From Tetmemena sp. SeJ-2015 (taxonomy: Eukaryota > Ciliophora > Spirotrichea > Sporadotrichida > Oxytrichidae), in assembly GCA_027382625.1 (NCBI GenBank), contig JAJKFJ010022553.1, positions 1 through 12,365 of the forward strand: DNA of 12,365 nucleotides, written 5' to 3'. A program made the position numbers and the translations under genes. The notes under the pieces were generated by a model. It was not told where the DNA came from. It did no database searches and was given only the letters and a program-made list of their open reading frames with translations. Within the stretch, counting starts at the first letter, position 1; the number at the start of each line of letters is the position of its first letter. This document shows positions 9,354 through 12,365 of this stretch, piece by piece.

Positions 9354-10220
9354 TCAATCAACTCTCCCATGTACCTAACTTAAATTTCCATAAATTAAAA
9401 AGTTAAAATATAAAACTTGAAGTTTCTCTCCTGGTAGCGGCATCGATTTCCAAAATTGGTTAAGCTTAGCAGAGGTGAATGAATTTTTTGTTAATACAAA
9501 GCCAGGTCTTTTATGCAAATTGAACTAGCTGCCTTTGTATTCAGAGATATCGTATTTTCTCACCTTGCTAATAATTCAATGCATAAAATCAATTTGATAT
9601 TATATTCAGTTTGCTTACTAAATCTGCATTCAAGTCTTCGAATTTCATTAGGGCTCCAAATAGTCCACATGCAATAGCTAAAAAACAACATTTAATTAAT
9701 AAGCCGCATTAGTATCTGTGTCGCCCGCCATTAAAACTGTCTCCTAGAGTACATTTTTATAGCTTTCAGATCCTAGTGCCAGTGAATATTTTTTGTCTTT
9801 GGAAATCAGGTAGTTTAAACTGTATAAAAAGCCAATTTTAAGCCAGCTCATACTATCAAGTGGGGAAGGGAGAATTCCATGCTTTAACTCATTTTTCAGC
9901 CAATCGTGTACAATATTCATGTTTCTCGACTTAGCTTCTGTCAAAAGAGTATCGAAAATTGAGGCTCTAAGTTCAGAGATATCATGAATCAGTTGTTCTT
10001 ATTTATCCATGTCAGCACTTTAAATTCTTTCTCTGAAGAATTTTAGAATTAGTTTCACAGCTAAACAGTAGAGGTAGCAGCAGTCAACGGAAAGCTCGTG
10101 GCAATGAGTAAGGTAAGTTTGCACTTGTACTACGGTGGGAAGCTTCTTAACCCACTTTTTATGAAATTATGAAATATAAATTTCATTGACCCATAATTTA
10201 TATTTAGATACCTTTCCAGG
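9354..10220 (-). CDS. ADP-ribosylglycohydrolase (ARH/DraG family), C-terminal part, interrupted by two IES-like inserts
   Basis: Family members remove ADP-ribose from proteins or related substrates using a two-metal (Mg2+) centre. Seen here: with TAA/TAG read as Gln and two short inserts removed (9676-9704 and 9565-9615), one frame of 264 residues runs from 10220 to a TGA at 9354-9356. Counting from 10220, THCHE is at 38-42, followed by DCCYLYCLAVK (46-56). SMSWLKIGF is at 123-131, the metal-binding GDTDTNAA at 166-173 running into IACGLFGAL, and HKRPGF at 212-217. These match the C-terminal half of ciliate ARH proteins. In-frame TAA codons lie at 10167-10169, 10020-10022 and 9999-10001; TAG codons lie at 9744-9746 and 9525-9527. 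There is no start: an in-frame TGA sits at 10221-10223, and homology is clear only from about 10154 (WVKKLP). The N-terminal metal site (TDDT-type) is absent. The GC content is visibly higher than in the flanks. The residues after about 225 are less certain, as is whether the TGA is the true stop. Family call secure; whether the gene is functional or decayed is open. Confidence 0.85.
9565..9615 (-). other. Internal eliminated sequence candidate (46 bp, pointer AGCAA/TTGCT)
   Basis: On the + strand TTGCT occurs at 9565-9569 and 9611-9615. Removing one copy and the A/T-rich spacer (46 bp) joins the coding strand as GAT TTA GTA AGC AAG GTG, so DLVSK is followed by VRKYDISEYKG and then HKRPGF. 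Without removal the frame hits TGA three codons past the repeat-proximal sequence. A GT-AG intron could be drawn here (GTAAGC to TTATTAG, 51 nt), but it leads to a frame with an early TGA and no family match, so the pointer-based excision is preferred. Confidence 0.77.
9676..9704 (-). other. Internal eliminated sequence candidate (26 bp, pointer AGC/GCT)
   Basis: The trinucleotide AGC occurs at 9676-9678 and 9702-9704. Deleting one copy plus the A/T-rich spacer removes 26 bp and turns the minus-strand reading from GDTDTNAA followed by unrelated residues into GDTDTNAAIACGLFGAL, the expected ARH continuation. 26 is not a multiple of 3, so the frame is broken without removal. No alignment of the boundaries gives a GT start, so an ordinary intron is excluded. 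A TA-bounded (Paramecium-type) excision of this insert does not restore the family sequence. Confidence 0.8.
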
Positions 10221-10331
10221 TCATATTCCTTTTTTTTTTGTTTTTGGTTTGGAAAAAATTTATTTTTTTAGATTTAATTTTTTTAAAGGGTTTTAAATTT
10301 AATGAATTGAATCTCAAATAAAAGAAATAAA

Positions 10332-10451
10332 ATGGGGGGGGGGCCTTTTCCCCGCATCCACTTTTTTTCTCAAAATATGAAAAATCTCAATCTAGCCTAA
10401 AATTAGCCCAAAACCCAATTTTTTAGTCCCAATTCAATTTCAGAGGGCTTA
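10332..10451 (+). repeat. Left arm of a ~120-bp inverted repeat (G-run terminus)
   Basis: This arm matches the reverse complement of 11033-11152 over its whole length at about 90% identity by hand alignment, with two single-base indels and a different G-run length (10 G here, 8 on the other side). It starts with AT plus the G run at 10334-10343 and ends with CAGAGGGCTTA at 10441-10451. Similarity stops abruptly at both ends. Confidence 0.85.
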
Positions 10452-10919
10452 CCCTTATATTCTTTTAAATTTTGATAATAAATTTGATTTTTTTTTTGAA
10501 ACTAGATTAATTTTTTATTTTTAAGGCAACTTTATGAAAAAGACTTTTTTTTATTGAATAAAAATATATAAGTTTTCAAATTATATAAGATAATATTTAA
10601 CTACGAATAATATCTATGCTTACGAAATACATTTATAAATGAGATGAAATTCCTTTAAATATGCTTAAAGCAATATAAAAGCTAAGGCTTCGATATTCAA
10701 TTATGGAATATTTAAAAAGAAATCAAGGATACATGAAATTTCATATTTAATCAAGCAATCAAAGAACAGTATGTATTTAATGAAATAAATTGATTTTGAT
10801 ACATCTTTTAGCTCAGATTATGCTATTAGGAGATACTTAAAGTGAAAAGAACTCGAATAATGTGATAAGGTGGTCTAGAGTACTTTGCATTATTTGTTGC
10901 AGTAGACATCTTCAACTTG

Positions 10920-11345
10920 TCAATGAATTAATTATCCTAGTGATATTGCCACTCCTTTAAAACTTAATTTTTAATAAATGAATATTTCTAGAAGGTTCTA
11001 AATGTTTTCTAAATTAAAGAATATGATCATGATAAGCCCTCTGAAATTGAATTAGGACTAAAAAATTGGTGTTTTTGGCTAATTTTAGGCTAGACAGTGA
11101 TTTTTCATATTTTGATGAAAAAAAGTGGATGACGAGGAAAGGCCCCCCCCATAATCAGAAATGGGAGTCTTAATAACAACATCATCTAGAAGAACATTCT
11201 CTGGCTTTAAAAGAAAAATTGGGGGCGATAAATCTTAAAGATTTTTGGTAAAAAATTCTGTGCTTTAATTAATTAAGCCATCCAATTGGTTAATCAAAAT
11301 TTTTAATAGAGTTATCTAATCAGGCTGTAATTTTTTCATTAGACA
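10920..11345 (-). pseudogene. Protein-kinase-like fragment lacking the HRD motif
   Basis: The frame is open between TGA codons for 141 residues with TAA/TAG as Gln. Near the middle it reads PPIFLLKPENVLLDD and then VIKTPISDYG. This matches the catalytic loop and the metal-binding DFG region of Ser/Thr or tyrosine-kinase-like kinases (usual form: PPIIHRDLKPENVLLD, then IKISDFG). The HRD tripeptide with the catalytic Asp is missing: only FL stands between PPI and LKPEN, so an intact kinase activity is not expected from this copy. The stretch before it (KILINQLDGLI) fits the helix preceding the catalytic loop. Downstream TPIFQSQ might be a degraded xYQSPE/APE motif and LSFKGVAISLG a degraded subdomain IX; these two are weak. 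From SDYG onward the frame lies inside the right inverted arm (11033-11152). An uneliminated IES within a real kinase gene is an alternative to decay. The N-lobe is not in this frame. Confidence 0.5.
11033..11152 (-). repeat. Right arm of the ~120-bp inverted repeat (C-run terminus)
   Basis: Inverted partner of 10332-10451; its outer end is the C run at 11143-11150. On the minus strand the kinase-like frame enters the arm immediately after SDYG, where the G run supplies the following glycines. No convincing target-site duplication is visible outside the two arms. Confidence 0.85.
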
Positions 11346-11559
11346 TCAGATTAAATTATTTAATAGCCAACTATATTAGAGTTAAACTATATTAGCCAAT
11401 CATTATCATTTTTTCACTATAAGACTCATCATCTAATAATAAAGACTCGCATTTCTGATCTTATTTCTACTATTTGCGATTTAATCCACTTAATACTCTT
11501 TAGAGTTAAACTTAATTTTAAGTATTTAAATGATTAAGATATCTACTGTAACTAACAGC
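11320..11559 (-). CDS. Candidate coding segment upstream of the kinase-like fragment
   Basis: An 80-codon frame between TGAs, read with TAA/TAG as Gln, just upstream of and overlapping the kinase-like frame by 26 bp in another phase. It is acidic then hydrophobic, with CESLLLDDES followed by EKMIMIGQYSLTLIQL. That would suit an alpha-C helix to beta-4 region of a kinase N-lobe, but no glycine loop or VAIK lysine is visible. A second frame over the same bases also looks protein-like, so the frame choice is uncertain. If real, it would need an IES or frameshift at about 11320-11345 to join the kinase fragment. Confidence 0.22.
11369..11395 (+). repeat. Short tandem duplication, 16-bp period
   Basis: AACTATATTAG at 11369-11379 recurs at 11385-11395. 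It lies within the candidate frame 11320-11559. Removing one 16-bp unit does not improve that frame, so a pointer role is not supported. Confidence 0.6.
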
Positions 11560-11835
11560 TCATAAACCTCTTATCTGAAATATCAGAGTCTTCTCCATAG
11601 TTTTTTGTCATCATAAAAAATATGTTAAGCTATAAATTTATATTTAAATCTTTTTATAGTTACTAACAACATTTTTTCTTTGTCTTAATTTAATTTCTCT
11701 TCGAGAAATATCATAATTTATTAAATAAAATATCCATTATTTTTTAATAATTTTATACTTTTTTGTCGAAATTTCGTATCAATAAATCTATCATATATTT
11801 CAAGATAGATTGCAATTTTTTTTCTTTTATTCAAT

Positions 11836-11863
11836 AAAAAAAGTAGAAGAGGAAAGACCCCCT
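11836..11863 (+). repeat. Degenerate third copy of the inverted-repeat tip
   Basis: An A run, then AGTAGAAGAGGAAAGACCCCC, resembles the outer tip of the right arm at about 11117-11150 (A run, GTGGATGACGAGGAAAGG, then C run), in the same orientation with a gap of about 3 bases. The T/C-rich stretch just before it (11817-11835) also aligns loosely with the arm. It is short, so the relationship is suggestive only. Confidence 0.4.
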
Positions 11864-12008
11864 AACTATCTTATAGAGAGAATCATTGTCTAGTTAAGAG
11901 CACCATACTCAAAACCACAAACTCCAAAATATTAAAATAGAGTGAGTATACAGCGTGTATCATTAAATTATTTATTATTCTCATAACTAAGGGTAAGGTA
12001 AAATTGAT

Positions 12009-12254
12009 ATGAACGTTTTCAAATTAAGAAGCGACCGAGTTCATGGCGCGGCAGCAGTCTGGTTAAGTTTAAATAATGATTGTATTTTGTGGTGGGGCTC
12101 TTTTGAAAGCAGGAATTAATTTAAATAACGCTAATAAATTAAATCAGTTGTGATTTAATTGGCATATTTGAAGCTTGGAGCATTGTAACATTTTAAAAAT
12201 TAGAACGTGCTTATAGATATAAGGACTAGTCAATATTAAGGGCGTGGAACATGA
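12009..12254 (+). CDS. Candidate coding segment, 81 residues, in a G/C-richer patch
   Basis: ATG at 12009 follows a TGA at 12005-12007 and opens a frame to TGA 12252-12254. It starts MNVFKLRSDRVHGAAAVWLS and continues with CILWWGSFESR. The RVHGAAAV stretch, plus MIVFCGG in the next phase at about 12077, loosely resembles a kelch repeat broken by a frameshift, but this is weak. Another phase at about 12170-12290 (LERAYRYKDQ, RAWNMNQCSNPV) also looks coding. G/C content here is clearly above the flanks, so a gene segment is plausible, its frame uncertain. Confidence 0.28.
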
Positions 12255-12365
12255 ACCAATGCTCCAATCCTGTGTAAGAGGAGGATGATAAATGCATATT
12301 TTAAAATATTACATTTAAAAAAAAAATAATAAAATTAAAAAGGGGTTGAATTATTTAAAAATTTT

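Larger units (their letters stand above)
10332..11152. mobile_element. 821-bp unit with long inverted arms; MITE-like element or inverted duplication
   Basis: Two inverted 120-bp arms enclose 581 bp (10452-11032) with no recognised protein. This architecture fits a small non-autonomous transposon, but there is no clear target-site duplication. The right arm overlaps a kinase-like reading frame, so an inverted partial duplication of that gene segment is an equal alternative. No transposase motif is seen inside. Confidence 0.4.

Noticed and set aside
9565..9618. A canonical GT-AG intron (GTAAGC to TTATTAG) in the ARH gene.
   Set aside because: Its 51-nt removal leaves a phase that meets TGA soon after and loses the HKRPGF family sequence; the pointer-based 46-bp excision gives the correct continuation.
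10452..11032. A transposase inside the inverted-arm unit.
   Set aside because: No DDE-type spacing or other transposase motif could be read in any phase. A stretch reading LLGDTQSEKN resembles neither a transposase nor the ARH metal site.

Overview
The window looks like germline (micronuclear) DNA of a spirotrich-type ciliate. It is very A/T-rich (roughly three quarters or more A+T by eye) and almost devoid of standard-code reading frames. Its one clearly homologous gene only makes sense if TAA and TAG are read as glutamine. That gene, on the minus strand at about 9354-10220, is the C-terminal half of an ADP-ribosylglycohydrolase (ARH/DraG family). It is interrupted twice by short A/T-rich inserts of 26 and 46 bp. 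Each insert lies between short direct repeats (AGC, and TTGCT on the + strand), and removing each insert with one repeat copy restores a single 264-residue frame, including the family motif GDTDTNAAI. Both inserts lack a workable GT-AG boundary, so they behave as internal eliminated sequences (IESs) bounded by pointers, not introns. I infer programmed DNA elimination at this locus. The presence of both pointers without a TA core favours a stichotrich/spirotrich over Paramecium or Tetrahymena.

Layout. 1-1330: A/T-rich, nothing recognised. 1331-3320: candidate coding segments readable only with the ciliate code, namely a short + frame with a possible IES, a + frame at 2054-2284 and a long minus frame at 2302-3213. 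3320-6170: A/T-rich, with one half of a dispersed repeat. 6280-7320: richer in G and C, with an imperfect CAG/TAG/TAA tract and several low-confidence frames. 7320-9350: A/T-rich, including a homopolymer-dense stretch at about 8270-8860. 9354-10220: the ARH gene. 10332-11152: an 821-bp unit with about 120-bp inverted arms that start in a G run. 10920-11345 (minus): a protein-kinase-like fragment containing KPENVLLDD and SDYG but lacking the HRD catalytic motif; it reads into the right inverted arm. 11600-12365: mixed, with one G/C-richer + frame at 12009-12254.

How it fits together. The sequence suggests gene pieces (macronuclear-destined segments) scattered in germline-limited DNA. The ARH N-terminal half is not found next to its C-terminal half, and the kinase fragment also lacks its N-lobe in the same frame, so further segments may lie outside the window, be scrambled, or be lost. 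Because only TGA acts as a stop here, open frames of 50-100 codons occur often by chance. Everything without a recognised family motif is therefore given low confidence.
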